64,000 nucleotides of DNA from JBBSAT01 sp044223665 (lineage in GTDB: Bacteria > Myxococcota_A > Polyangia > Polyangiales > Sandaracinaceae), in assembly GCA_044223665.1 (NCBI GenBank), contig JBGALT010000006.1, positions 1-64,000 of the forward strand. The letters run 5' to 3'. Positions 35,766 through 44,385 of the stretch are shown here, piece by piece; the stretch's first letter is position 1; every line of letters starts with the position of its first letter. The notes under the pieces are model-generated. The model worked only from the letters and a program-made list of their open reading frames with translations. It was not told the DNA's origin and searched no databases. The position numbers and the translations under genes are program-made.

Positions 35766-36506
35766 ATGAGGCGAGTGGTGATCCTGGGTGGCGGCACGGC
35801 CGGCACGATGATGGCGAACCGCTTGGTGCGACGGCTCGACCCGCACGCGTGGAAGATCACGGTGGTCGACCGCGACGATCTCCACGTCTACCAACCGGGG
35901 CTGCTCTTCCTCCCGTTCGGGACGTATCGACGCGACGAGACGATCCGCTCCCGGCGCACGCTCCTCGATCGCCACGTCGAGCTGAAGCGCGCCGAGATCG
36001 ATCGCGTGGTCGCCGATGCCAGCACGGTGCACTTCGTGGGCGGCGACTCCCTGCACTACGACGTGCTGATCATCGCCACCGGGTCGCGGATCCTCCCGGA
36101 GCAGACCACCGGTCTCACGGCCGAGGGCTGGCGGCAGAGCGCCTTCGACTTCTACACGCTCGAGGGGGCGCTCGCCTTGCGCGATGCACTGGCCGGCTTC
36201 CGCGGCGGGCGCATCGTGGTGAACGTCGCCGAGATGCCCATCAAGTGCCCGGTGGCGCCGCTCGAGATGCTCTTCCTGCTCGACTCGTTCTTCACCGAGC
36301 GCAAGCTCCGGCAGGACGTCGAGATCGTGTACGCGACGCCTCTCGAGGGCGCGTTCACCAAGCCGCGCGCCTCGGCCGCGCTCGGCGACATGCTGGGCCG
36401 GCGCCGCATCGGCGTCGTCGGCGACTTCGCCGTGAGCGAGGTCGACGGCAAGCACAAGACACTGAAGCTTACGACGGTCGCGAGGTCCCCTACGACCTGC
36501 TCGTGA
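35766..36506 (+). CDS. SQR-like FAD oxidoreductase, N-terminal part before a frameshift
   Basis: This frame encodes 246 residues of a sulfide:quinone oxidoreductase/NADH dehydrogenase-type flavoprotein. Visible are the FAD-binding VVILGGGTAGTMMANRL, VYQPGLLFLPFG, DVLIIATGSR and the redox Cys region NVAEMPIKCPVAPLE. The match to the family stops at about 36464, where sequence changes to KLTTVARSPTTCS and a stop. The C-terminal half continues in another frame from about 36467. The start is well supported by GGAGG upstream of ATG 35766. It heads the sulfur-trafficking gene set that continues to 38540. Confidence 0.8.
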   Translation: MRRVVILGGGTAGTMMANRLVRRLDPHAWKITVVDRDDLHVYQPGLLFLPFGTYRRDETIRSRRTLLDRHVELKRAEIDRVVADASTVHFVGGDSLHYDVLIIATGSRILPEQTTGLTAEGWRQSAFDFYTLEGALALRDALAGFRGGRIVVNVAEMPIKCPVAPLEMLFLLDSFFTERKLRQDVEIVYATPLEGAFTKPRASAALGDMLGRRRIGVVGDFAVSEVDGKHKTLKLTTVARSPTTCS

Positions 36507-36994
36507 GCATCCCCATCCACGGCGGCGCCGAGGTGCTGCGAACCAGCGGCATCGGCGACGGCAGCGGGTGGGTTCCCACCGACAAGCACACGCTGCAGAC
36601 GAAGGCACACCCGAACGTGTTCGCGCTCGGCGACGCGACGGATCTGCCCTCGTCGAAGGCGGGCGCGGTCGCGCACTTCCAGGCCGAGGTGCTCACCGAG
36701 AACGTGGTCGCCTTCGTCGAGGGGCGCGAGATGCCGCAGCGCTTCGACGGCCACGCGAACTGCTTCATCGAGACCGGCTTCGGCAAGGCGATGCTGATCG
36801 ACTTCAACTACGAGACCGAGCCGCTGCCGGGCCGCTTCCCGCTGCCGGGCCTGGGGCCCTTCACGCTGCTCGAGGAGAGCGCGGTGAACCACTGGGGCAA
36901 GCTCGGCTTCAAGTGGGTCTACTGGAACCTGCTCCTCGCGGGTGAGGACCTTCCGCTCGACCACCGCATGGTGATGGCGGGCAAGTGGGCATGA
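36467..36994 (+). CDS. SQR-like FAD oxidoreductase, C-terminal part after a frameshift
   Basis: The second frame supplies YDGREVPYDLLVSIP, then the second FAD-binding element VFALGDATDLPSSKAGAVAH and a conserved C-terminus GHANCFIETGFGKAMLIDFN, which contains the second candidate redox Cys. It has no start codon of its own at its beginning and is the continuation of the 35766 gene. The combined span 35766-36994 is 1229 bases, one short of a multiple of three, so a single missing base near 36464-36470 restores a protein of about 409 residues. Whether the loss is real or an assembly error cannot be told from sequence alone. Confidence 0.78.
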   Translation, partial: AYDGREVPYDLLVSIPIHGGAEVLRTSGIGDGSGWVPTDKHTLQTKAHPNVFALGDATDLPSSKAGAVAHFQAEVLTENVVAFVEGREMPQRFDGHANCFIETGFGKAMLIDFNYETEPLPGRFPLPGLGPFTLLEESAVNHWGKLGFKWVYWNLLLAGEDLPLDHRMVMAGKWA

Positions 36995-37043
36995 GCGGCG
37001 GCGGAACGCCGCGCCGAGACGGTTCTTCTCCGAGGTGACGACG

Positions 37044-38033
37044 ATGGAACGTACGACGAGTCCGGTGACGCTCGAGGCGCTGGCGAGCCGCATCGAGGCG
37101 CTCACGGTGCAGGTGGGCTATCTGGTCGAGCGACAGCGCAAGACCGAAGAGCTCTTCGCGGAAGCGACACCGATCCTGCGCGAGGTGATGGGCACCGCGA
37201 CGCGCGAGCTCGAGAGCTACGAGAAGAAGGGCTACTTCGCATTCGGGCGCGAGCTCGTGCGCGTGGGCGAGCGCATCGCCGAGGGCTTCTCGCCCGAGGA
37301 CGTGCGCCAGCTCGGGACCGCCGTCGTGGGGATCCTCGAGACGGTGCGCGCGATGACGCAGCCGGAGGTGCTGCGCGTGGCGAGCGATGCCGCCGCCGTC
37401 GTGCAGAACGCCGAGAGCGCCGAGCCGATCGGCCTGGTGGGCATGGTGCGCGCGACGAGCGACCACGAAGTGCAGCGCGGCATGGCGGTGATGATGGAGG
37501 TCATGCGCCACGTCGGGCGCGCCTCGAAGATCGTGAGCGCCGAGCGCGCTGCGCGGCCGCTCGCGCAGAAGCGCGCGAAGCTCGATGCCGCCCTCGGGGC
37601 TCGCAAGCGCGCGCTCGGCGTGGAGCGACCGCGCCCCGCCGCCACGCCGCCGCCGGTCCCGGCCGACGCGCGCAAGCACCACGCGCCTGCGCCGCCCGCG
37701 TGCAGCACGCCCGCGGGGCCGCCGCCGCCGGTCACCACGATCGACGGGATCGCGTTCGGCGCCGACGGGCACATGAGCGTTCCCGAGCAGTGGACGCGCG
37801 AGGTCGGCGCGAAGATCGCCGCGATGCAGAGCGTCGAGATGAGCGACGCGCACTGGAAGGTGATCGACACCGCGCGGGCCGACTACGCGGCGACGAAGGC
37901 GAGCCCGAACATCCGCCGGCTCACGCAGCTGATGAACGTGACGACGAAGGACTTCTACGTCCTGTTCCCGAAGGCCCCGGGCCGCACGATCGCGAAGATC
38001 GCGGGCCTGCCCAAGCCCGCCGGCTGTCTCTGA
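37044..38033 (+). CDS. DUF1641-TusE/DsrC fusion protein
   Basis: This 329-residue protein joins two sulfur-related parts. Residues 1-165 are a helical DUF1641 domain (ALASRIEALTVQVGYLVERQ; GLVGMVRATSD). A Pro/Ala linker with Cys follows to about 230. The last 100 residues are a TusE/DsrC domain: PEQWTREVGAKIAA, DAHWKVIDTARADYA, and the hallmark end KIAGLPKPAGCL. DsrC uses two C-terminal Cys; here the penultimate Cys (CysA) is present, but the position eleven residues earlier (CysB) is Ala, as in TusE-type proteins. It would carry persulfide sulfur between partners. ATG 37044 is preceded by GAGG; an in-frame GTG at 37035 is less likely. Confidence 0.88.
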   Translation: MERTTSPVTLEALASRIEALTVQVGYLVERQRKTEELFAEATPILREVMGTATRELESYEKKGYFAFGRELVRVGERIAEGFSPEDVRQLGTAVVGILETVRAMTQPEVLRVASDAAAVVQNAESAEPIGLVGMVRATSDHEVQRGMAVMMEVMRHVGRASKIVSAERAARPLAQKRAKLDAALGARKRALGVERPRPAATPPPVPADARKHHAPAPPACSTPAGPPPPVTTIDGIAFGADGHMSVPEQWTREVGAKIAAMQSVEMSDAHWKVIDTARADYAATKASPNIRRLTQLMNVTTKDFYVLFPKAPGRTIAKIAGLPKPAGCL

Positions 38034-38063
38034 CCGACTCGACCCCGCACGCAGGAGAATCCC

Positions 38064-38540
38064 ATGTCCCCCATCGTCCAGACGCAGCGCAAGGTCGCCA
38101 TCATCACGTCCCACGGTGGCCTCGACGAGGCCTATCCGTCGCTCATCCTCGCCAACGCCGCGCGGCAGTCGGGCATCGAGGCGTTCGTGTTCTTCACGTT
38201 CTGGGGCCTCGACGTGATCACGGAGAGCAAGGTCGACCACCTGCACGTGAACATGGCCGGCAACCCCGCCGCGCCGATGCCCACGATGCTCGCGGGCCTG
38301 CCCGGCATGGAGAGCCTCGCGGCCTCGATGATGATGAAGCAGATGAAGGAGCTCGAGCTCCCGACCGTGCGCGAGATGCTCCAGATCCTCGACGAGGCCG
38401 GCACGCAGCTCTACGCGTGCGAGCTCGCGATGCGGATGTTCAAGCGCACCAAGGAGCAGCTGGTGCCGCAGGTGAAGGACGTCATCACGGCCGGCGACTT
38501 CTACGATCTCGCCGAGGGCGCGCAGATCATCTTCACCTGA
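38064..38540 (+). CDS. DsrE family sulfur-relay protein
   Basis: This 158-residue protein has the DsrE/DsrF/TusD-type fold: an opening VAIITSHGGLDEAYPSLILA, a TFWGLDVI strand, Met-rich helix (MMMKQMKELELPT) and the segment TQLYACELAMRMF with a Cys in the position used for sulfur transfer in DsrE2-like proteins. A Shine-Dalgarno AGGAG precedes ATG 38064. It follows the DUF1641-DsrC fusion by 30 bases in the same operon. Together with the SQR-like flavoprotein it probably moves sulfane sulfur produced by sulfide oxidation. Confidence 0.9.
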   Translation: MSPIVQTQRKVAIITSHGGLDEAYPSLILANAARQSGIEAFVFFTFWGLDVITESKVDHLHVNMAGNPAAPMPTMLAGLPGMESLAASMMMKQMKELELPTVREMLQILDEAGTQLYACELAMRMFKRTKEQLVPQVKDVITAGDFYDLAEGAQIIFT

Positions 38541-38549
38541 GATCTCGCG

Positions 38550-38555
38550 TAGAGT
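38550..38555 (+). promoter_or_regulatory. TAGAGT -10 element before the aminotransferase
   Basis: TAGAGT is separated by six bases (CCGCGC) from ATG 38562, with no Shine-Dalgarno sequence. It lies only ten bases after the DsrE-family stop, which suggests that the aminotransferase has its own leaderless promoter. Confidence 0.4.
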
Positions 38556-38561
38556 CCGCGC

Positions 38562-39734
38562 ATGCCGCGGTTTCCGCACGTCGCCGCCACCTCCGAGGGT
38601 CTCTCCGATCGCGTCTTCGGGACGCTCGTCGCGCGCGCCCGGGCGCGTGGTGGGCGCGTCCACGCGCTCCACGTCGGCGACACGTACCTCGATCCGCTCC
38701 CGGCCGCGCAGGCCGAGGCGCAGCGCAGCGCCGACACCTCGCGCCTGCACAACTACGCGCCGGTGCAGGGCGAGCCGGCCCTGCTCGACGCGATCGTGCG
38801 GCACGTGGGGCGCCGCGCGGGCGTGGCGCTCGATCGCGAGCTCGTGCAGGTGATGAGCGGCGCGACCGCCGGGATCGCGGTCGTCGTCGACACGCTGCTC
38901 TCGGCGGGCGACGAGCTCGTCTTGCTCGCGCCGTTCTGGCCGCTCGTGCGTGGCACCTCGATGCGGCGGGGCGTGAAGGTCGTCGAGGTGCCCTTCTGGG
39001 ATCGCCTCGCCGCGATGCCCGACGTCGAGACGACGCTCGCGCACCTCGAGACCTTCGCCTCGCCCAAGAGCGCGGCGATCTACGTGAACTCGCCCCACAA
39101 CCCGACGGGCCGGATCCTCTCGCCGCATCACGTGGAGGCCCTGGCGCGCTTCGCGGAGGATCACGCGCTCTGGGTGATCTCCGACGAGGTCTACGAAGAG
39201 CTGTACTTCGGCGAGGCGCCGGCGCCGATCTGGATGCATCCGCGCATCCGTCCGCGCGCGGTCGTCGTGCACTCCGTGAGCAAGGCGTACGGCCTCGCCG
39301 GCGCGCGCGTCGGCTACGCGCACGGCCCGCCCGAGGCGATGCAGGCGATCCGAGGCGTGCAGACCTTCGTCACCTACTGCGCCCCGCGCCCCTTCCAGCT
39401 CGCCGCCGCCCGCGGGGGCGAGGAGGGTCTGGGCTGGATCGCCGACGCGCGCGCCCACTACGCCGAGCTCGCGAAGAAGGCGGCCGACGCGATCGGCGTG
39501 CCCTGCCCTCCCGCCGGGACGTTCCTCTTCTTCGACGTGAGCCGGTACCTGCACGAGGGCGAGAGCGACGCCACCGGCTTCCTCGAGCGCTGCGTCGACG
39601 CGGGCGTGCTGCTCACCCCGGGCAGCGCGAGCGGCCGCGACTACGGCCGCTGGGTGCGCCTCTGCTTCACGACGCTCCCGCCCGCCGAGCTCGACGACGC
39701 GCTGCGCGCGCTCCGCGGCGTGCTCGGGCGCTGA
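38562..39734 (+). CDS. Class I/II pyridoxal-phosphate aminotransferase
   Basis: This 390-residue fold-type I PLP enzyme shows NYAPVQGEPALLDAI near the N-terminus, SGATAGIAVVVD (cofactor phosphate loop), NSPHNPTGRIL, ISDEVYEELYF (Asp and Tyr contacts) and the Schiff-base Lys in HSVSKAYGLAGARVGY. A C-terminal Arg region (WVRLCF) would bind the substrate carboxylate. The amino-acid substrate is not shown by the sequence; relatives include aspartate/alanine-type enzymes. It follows the sulfur operon closely but has a promoter-like hexamer of its own. Confidence 0.92.
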   Translation: MPRFPHVAATSEGLSDRVFGTLVARARARGGRVHALHVGDTYLDPLPAAQAEAQRSADTSRLHNYAPVQGEPALLDAIVRHVGRRAGVALDRELVQVMSGATAGIAVVVDTLLSAGDELVLLAPFWPLVRGTSMRRGVKVVEVPFWDRLAAMPDVETTLAHLETFASPKSAAIYVNSPHNPTGRILSPHHVEALARFAEDHALWVISDEVYEELYFGEAPAPIWMHPRIRPRAVVVHSVSKAYGLAGARVGYAHGPPEAMQAIRGVQTFVTYCAPRPFQLAAARGGEEGLGWIADARAHYAELAKKAADAIGVPCPPAGTFLFFDVSRYLHEGESDATGFLERCVDAGVLLTPGSASGRDYGRWVRLCFTTLPPAELDDALRALRGVLGR

Positions 39735-39871
39735 GCGGCAGCCGCCGGCGGACGGTGCGGCGGGAGAGCGCGAGGACCCGGCCGAGGAGCGATCGCGCTG
39801 GCCTCGCCTCTCGCCCGCGCCCCGACCCGGGTTGACCCTTCTCCCGGAGGCTTTATCGTCGGCGCCTACCG
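39735..39871. other. Intergenic region upstream of dnaJ
   Basis: This 137-base interval has no open frame with a plausible product. Its last 40 bases contain the dnaJ promoter described separately. Confidence 0.6.
39832..39859 (+). promoter_or_regulatory. Sigma-70-type promoter of dnaJ
   Basis: TTGACC (39832-39837) and TATCGT (39854-39859) are separated by 16 bases and match the -35 and -10 consensus at five and four of six positions. The -10 ends 12 bases before ATG 39872, so the leader is only about five bases long and lacks a ribosome-binding site. Confidence 0.5.
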
Positions 39872-40933
39872 ATGGGACAGAAGCGCGACTACTACGAAGT
39901 GCTGGGGATCGAGCGCACGGTCACCACGGTCGAGATCAAGAAGGCGTACAAGAAGCTCGCGCGCGAGCTCCATCCGGACGTCAACCCCAACGACCCGACG
40001 GCCGAGGAGCGCTTCAAGGAGGCGTCCGAGGCGTACGGCGTGCTCTCCGACGAGCAGAAGCGCTCCATCTACGATCGGCATGGGCACGCGGGGCTCGAGC
40101 AGCGCGGCGGCGGCGTGGGCTTCGGCGGGATCGAGGACATCTTCTCGTCGTTCGGCGACATCTTCGGCGACATCTTCGCGGACTTCGGCCGGCGCTCGCA
40201 CGGGCCCCAGCGCGGCGGCGACGTGCGCGCAGGCGTCCGCCTCACGCTCGAGGAGGCCGCCTTCGGCACCACGAAGGAAGTGAAGCTCGCGTTCCCTGCT
40301 CCCTGCACCGCGTGCAACGGGAGCGGAGCCGAGGGCGGCAAGCTCAGCACCTGCCCCACCTGCGCCGGTCACGGCCAGGTCGTGCAAGGCCGTGGCGGCT
40401 TCATGCTGCGCATCACTTGCCCCGCCTGCCGCGGCTCCGGGCAGATCCCCGGCAAGCCCTGCGCGACCTGCAACGGCCGCGCGGAAGTCCCGATCGAGCG
40501 CACCGTGAAGGTGAACATCCCGGCCGGCATCGACGAGGGGCGCAGCCTCCGCCTGAGCGGACAGGGGCAGCCCGGCCGCATGGGCGGCCCGGCCGGTCAC
40601 CTGTACGTCGTCATCGAGGTGCTCCCGCACGAGCGCTTCCAGCGAGACGGGGACGACCTCGTCCACGAGCTGCACGTGTCGTTCACCCAGGCCGCGCTCG
40701 GCGCGAAGATCCCGCTCGAGCTGCTGGGCGGCGAGAAGGTCGACATCCAAGTCCCCGCGGGAGTCCAGCCAGGTGAGCCGATCCGCGTGCGCGACAAGGG
40801 GATCGTCAGCGTCGAAGGGCGCGGGCGCGGCAACCTCGTCTGCGTCGTGCAGGTCGACGTGCCCAAGAAGCTCTCCGCGAAGGCCAAGAAGCTGCTCCTC
40901 GAGCTGCAGGAAGCGTTCGAGAAGGACGGCTGA
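39872..40933 (+). CDS. dnaJ: Chaperone DnaJ (Hsp40), type I
   Basis: This 353-residue co-chaperone has all four regions of a type I J-protein. The J domain spans residues 6-70 with the HPD motif in ARELHPDVNPN. A Gly/Phe linker follows with the repeat DIFSSFGDIFGDIF. The zinc-finger region has four CXXCXGXG-type motifs: CTACNGSG, CPTCAGHG, CPACRGSG and CATCNGRA; the last is slightly degenerate. A C-terminal substrate-binding domain follows. It stimulates DnaK ATPase and delivers clients. No dnaK or grpE gene is in the window. The length is slightly below the usual 370-380 residues. Confidence 0.95.
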   Translation: MGQKRDYYEVLGIERTVTTVEIKKAYKKLARELHPDVNPNDPTAEERFKEASEAYGVLSDEQKRSIYDRHGHAGLEQRGGGVGFGGIEDIFSSFGDIFGDIFADFGRRSHGPQRGGDVRAGVRLTLEEAAFGTTKEVKLAFPAPCTACNGSGAEGGKLSTCPTCAGHGQVVQGRGGFMLRITCPACRGSGQIPGKPCATCNGRAEVPIERTVKVNIPAGIDEGRSLRLSGQGQPGRMGGPAGHLYVVIEVLPHERFQRDGDDLVHELHVSFTQAALGAKIPLELLGGEKVDIQVPAGVQPGEPIRVRDKGIVSVEGRGRGNLVCVVQVDVPKKLSAKAKKLLLELQEAFEKDG

Positions 40934-41057
40934 GGCGCTCGCGGCGGCGGCGCGCGACGATCGCCGCGCCGACGAGGACGAGCACGAGCGCTCCGCGCGA
41001 GCCGGATGATCGCGCGACGCGGCATCCTCGCGAGCGTATCTCCCCCAGCGACGACGG

Positions 41058-41891
41058 TCAGCGATCCACGCGCGCGCCGTTCGCCCGCGCCCAGCGCACG
41101 AGCGGCTCGAGGGCCTGGCCGGCGAGCGTCTCGGGCAGGCTCTCGCCGGCGAGCCCGAAGTCGCGCGCTTCCTCGACGGGGCGCCGGTAGGAGCCGAAGG
41201 CCACGTCCCAGATCGTGAGGATGCCGCCGTAGTTGGCGTTCTGGGCTGCGATCTCGGTCGCGTGGTGCCAGCGGTGGAAGCCCGGTGTCGCGACGAGCTT
41301 CTCGAGCGGGCCGAGCGAGAGCCGCAGGTCGGCGTGCAGGTAGATCGTGTGCAGGATGAGCACCGGCCCGAGCGCCAGGAAGATCGCCGGGTGGAAGCCG
41401 AGCACGAGGACCGGCAGCGTGACGAAGACGTTGTCGAAGAGGTCGTCGATCGGATGCATGCGGGCGGCCGCCAGCCAGTCGAGCGTGGTCGCGGCGTGGT
41501 GCACGGCGTGGAGCGGGAACAGCCGCGGGTGATGGCGGGCCCGATGGCTCCAGTAGGCGAGGAAGTCGGCCAGCACGAGCGCGAGCAACGCCTGCAGCGC
41601 GAGCGGCAGCGCGGCCACGGGCGAGCGCGCATGGAAGACCTCGAGCAGATCGTCCGCGTCGTGGAACGACCAGCCGGCGCCGAACGCGATCGCCGCCGCC
41701 GCGCCCAGCGTGGCCGCGCGCGTGAGCAGCCCCGTGAAGAGCGGCGTGACGAGCCAGTACGCCCAGTCGACGAGGCGCGCGCGAGCGAGCGCCCGTGGCA
41801 CCGGCGAGGTGGCCGGGAAGAGCCGCTGGAGCAGCGCGAAGAGAGGCCCGAGCAGCGCGAGGCCCAGGTAGACGATGACGAGCGAGATCAC
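41058..41891 (-). CDS. Sterol desaturase/fatty acid hydroxylase family protein
   Basis: This 277-residue membrane protein has four or more hydrophobic segments and three His clusters that bind two irons in the fatty acid hydroxylase superfamily: WSHRARHH, HAVHHAAT and FHRWHHATE. These enzymes hydroxylate or desaturate lipids or sterols. It is the last gene of a six-gene unit, 18 bases after the radical SAM gene. The context points to modification of a membrane lipid, but the substrate is not known. ATG 41891 is used. Confidence 0.9.
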   Translation of the reverse strand: MISLVIVYLGLALLGPLFALLQRLFPATSPVPRALARARLVDWAYWLVTPLFTGLLTRAATLGAAAAIAFGAGWSFHDADDLLEVFHARSPVAALPLALQALLALVLADFLAYWSHRARHHPRLFPLHAVHHAATTLDWLAAARMHPIDDLFDNVFVTLPVLVLGFHPAIFLALGPVLILHTIYLHADLRLSLGPLEKLVATPGFHRWHHATEIAAQNANYGGILTIWDVAFGSYRRPVEEARDFGLAGESLPETLAGQALEPLVRWARANGARVDR

Positions 41892-41909
41892 GGCGAGATC
41901 ACGGCGCGC

Positions 41910-43451
41910 TCATGCGCCCGCGCCCTCGAGCGTCGGAAAGCGCGCCCACGGATCGTGCCGGCGCCCGAGCGCGTTGTACTCGCAGAAGCTCCGCAGCCCA
42001 CCGCGCGTGTCGGTGATGTGGTGGCAGCAGTTCGCGACGCGATCCTGGTCGTAGGTATAGCGGTCCATGAAGGGCTTGATCGCGATCGAGAACATGTCGG
42101 TCGACTTCACCACGCTCTTGCCGATCGACGAGAGCGAGGGATGCGAGGCGAGCCAGCTCGCCACCTTCGAGACGACCGTGCGGTCGTCCGTGCCGACCAC
42201 TTTCTGGATCTCCTCGGTCGAGAGCATCGTCTTGTAGGCGACGTCGTTCATCGCCGCGTCGAGGTCGACGTACTTCACGACGTTGTGGACCATTCCGAAG
42301 CGCCGGAGGAACACCGTGAGCCAGCCGCAGTTCGGATGGCTGCACGGGATGGGCACGAAGTCCTCGGCGCGCACGCGCACGTTCGCGCGCGCCATCACCG
42401 CCGCCGCGCAGTCCGAGAGCGTGAGGCGCTCCATCGGATCCACGCCGAGCTCGTAGCGACCGCTCCACGTCGCCGGCTGCATCGCCACGAGCTTCACCGC
42501 GTGGTGGGCGAGCGCGACGTCGACCACGTCTCCGACCTCGCCCTCGTTCACGCCGCGGCCGAGCGTCATCGTGAGCTGCATCGGAACGCCCAGCCGATCG
42601 AGGTCCGCGATGATCGTCTGCCGCAGCTCGGCCGGCTCGGCGCGGCGCATCGTCTGGCTGGCCTCGCGCGAGAGCGCGTCGAACTGGAGCAGCACCATCA
42701 GCTTGCCCTTGAAGGGCGCGAGGCGCGCGCGCTCGCTCGCCTTCGCCAAGCGCAGGCCGTTCGTCGGCAGGTAGATCTTGTTCACGCCCGGCTCGGCGTG
42801 CAGGAACGCGATCATGTCCCAGTAGCGCGGATGCAGCGACGCCTCGCCGCCCGTGATCTGCACCGAGTCGAGGCGGCCCTTCTTCGCGATCAGGTCGCGC
42901 AGGTACGCCTGGAAGAGCTCGAACGGCAGGTAGCGATCGCCCGCGCTCTCCGAGTAGCAGACGCGGCAGGCGAGGTTGCAGGCGTCGGTGATCTCGACGA
43001 GCACCGTGCAGGTGCGGTTCAGCAGCTGGTCGGTACCGTCGCCTTCGCTCGGTCCGCAGGTCTCGCCCGGCGCGCAGCACGCGCCGCCGAATTCCGGGAT
43101 GTGGAACACGCGGTCGTCGGCGAAGCGAACGCCGCTGCGATCCTTGTTCGAGAGCGCGTAGTAGCGCGCGTTGTTCTCGAGCAGCGCCGTGCTCGGCCCG
43201 TGCTCGCCGCAGCGCTTCTGGATCAGCACGCGGCCTGCGCGCTCGTAGACCAGTGCCGGCACGTACGCGAGACACTGCGGGCAGAGGCTGATCGTCGACT
43301 TCAGCGCGCGATCGATCCGCGGCGAGCCGACGAGCGCGATCGTGGCCGCCTCGTCCAGGCGCCGCAGCTCTCCCGAGATGCGCTCGACGGGCGAGATGCG
43401 CGGCCCGAGCGTCGCGAGGCTCCTCTTCTTCTTGCGCGGTGCGTCCAGCAT
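41910..43451 (-). CDS. Radical SAM protein of the Tes/MJ0619-like family
   Basis: This 513-residue protein has the AdoMet-radical motif CNLACRVCYSES (CX3CX2C) and the GGEASLHP motif. The N-terminal Cys set (SLCPQC, then KRCGEHG) resembles the rubredoxin-like site of the tetraether synthase family (Tes, MJ0619). The C-terminus KPFMDRYTYDQDRVANCC, followed by RGGLRSFCEYN, resembles the auxiliary-cluster end of that family. Tes couples lipid tails through radical chemistry; this protein's own substrate is unknown. Its ATG overlaps the stop of the upstream diiron gene by one base (TGATG). It is named as Tes-like, not Tes, because only motifs were compared. Confidence 0.82.
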   Translation of the reverse strand: MLDAPRKKKRSLATLGPRISPVERISGELRRLDEAATIALVGSPRIDRALKSTISLCPQCLAYVPALVYERAGRVLIQKRCGEHGPSTALLENNARYYALSNKDRSGVRFADDRVFHIPEFGGACCAPGETCGPSEGDGTDQLLNRTCTVLVEITDACNLACRVCYSESAGDRYLPFELFQAYLRDLIAKKGRLDSVQITGGEASLHPRYWDMIAFLHAEPGVNKIYLPTNGLRLAKASERARLAPFKGKLMVLLQFDALSREASQTMRRAEPAELRQTIIADLDRLGVPMQLTMTLGRGVNEGEVGDVVDVALAHHAVKLVAMQPATWSGRYELGVDPMERLTLSDCAAAVMARANVRVRAEDFVPIPCSHPNCGWLTVFLRRFGMVHNVVKYVDLDAAMNDVAYKTMLSTEEIQKVVGTDDRTVVSKVASWLASHPSLSSIGKSVVKSTDMFSIAIKPFMDRYTYDQDRVANCCHHITDTRGGLRSFCEYNALGRRHDPWARFPTLEGAGA

Positions 43452-44173
43452 CAGAGCTCCATCAGGAAGGCGGAGGCCGCGTAGAAGATCCGGTCGGTGC
43501 GTGGAAGCGCCGGCCCCCAGCGCGCGAGGAAGGTCCGCAGCTGTCGCGCCGAGAACGCGCGGTCGGCAGCGGCCTCGCCGTCGGCGTGGAGGGCGAGGAT
43601 GTGCTCGCGCTCGCCGGTGCGCGTGAGCTCCACCAGTGCCTGGCCCGTGTAGCCGACGTGGCGCTCCTCGTCGGCCAGCACGCGCTCGACGACCTCGACG
43701 ATCTCCTCGCGGCCCGCGCGCCGACACCCCTCGGCGTGATAGCGCAGCGAGCGGGTGACCCGCTTCTCGAGCTGGTGGGCGTGGGCCAGGAAGTGCGCGA
43801 GCTTGAGGCGCACGTCGTCGGGCCCGTCACTGGCCTCGATGCGCCAGCCAGCCCGCGTGTGGGCGCGGATGACGACGTTGAAGACGTCCTCCGGCTCGAT
43901 GTCCGAGACGGGCTGCCCACTGCGCTCGATCGCCCGCGCGTACAACGCGGCGTGCCCGCGCTCGTCGCCCGCATGCCGCTTCATCGACGCGGCCAGCTCC
44001 GGCCACCGCTCGCGCGCGCGCTCGACCGGGAAGTAGTCGTCCACCGTCTCGGGGTGGCGCTCCCCCGCGCGGGTGAGCGAGAGAGCCCAGGCGTGCGCGC
44101 GGGGATCCGCCGCGAGCTGCGCGTGCAGGCGTACCTTGCCGGCACGCTCGAGGGCTGCGCGCACCCCGCCCAT
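43451..44173 (-). CDS. Ferritin-like diiron domain protein
   Basis: This 240-residue helical protein has two ExxH motifs typical of carboxylate-bridged diiron helical bundles: DERGH (about residue 70) and DEERH (about residue 190), with additional Glu residues in helices between them. The function could be an oxidase or desaturase-like monooxygenase. It overlaps both neighbours by one base (TGATG), so it is strictly coupled with the small membrane protein upstream and the radical SAM gene downstream. No closer family name can be given from motifs. Confidence 0.78.
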   Translation of the reverse strand: MGGVRAALERAGKVRLHAQLAADPRAHAWALSLTRAGERHPETVDDYFPVERARERWPELAASMKRHAGDERGHAALYARAIERSGQPVSDIEPEDVFNVVIRAHTRAGWRIEASDGPDDVRLKLAHFLAHAHQLEKRVTRSLRYHAEGCRRAGREEIVEVVERVLADEERHVGYTGQALVELTRTGEREHILALHADGEAAADRAFSARQLRTFLARWGPALPRTDRIFYAASAFLMEL

Positions 44174-44385
44174 CAGTGCCCCGAGCAGGTCAGGTAGAGC
44201 AAGAGCGCCCCGACCGCGACCAGGCCGAGCAGCGTGAGGAGCGCGATGGCGATCGCGCCGCCGACGGCGCCCAAGCCGGCGAGGCAGCCGATGGCAGCGC
44301 CCTTGGCGACCTCCTTGGCCGGGTCCTGCTCGGACGGCGGCGGCTGGGGGTCACGCGAGCTCGGCGGGCGGTTCGGGTCGGTCAT
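44173..44385 (-). CDS. Small membrane protein in lipid-modification operon
   Basis: This 70-residue protein has a Pro/Asp-rich N-terminal 27 residues followed by about 35 hydrophobic residues that form one long or two short transmembrane helices, and a C-terminal LTCSGH. It overlaps the Lgt-like gene by 35 bases and the diiron gene by one base, which indicates that it is a genuine member of the operon. No function is known. Confidence 0.75.
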   Translation of the reverse strand: MTDPNRPPSSRDPQPPPSEQDPAKEVAKGAAIGCLAGLGAVGGAIAIALLTLLGLVAVGALLLYLTCSGH

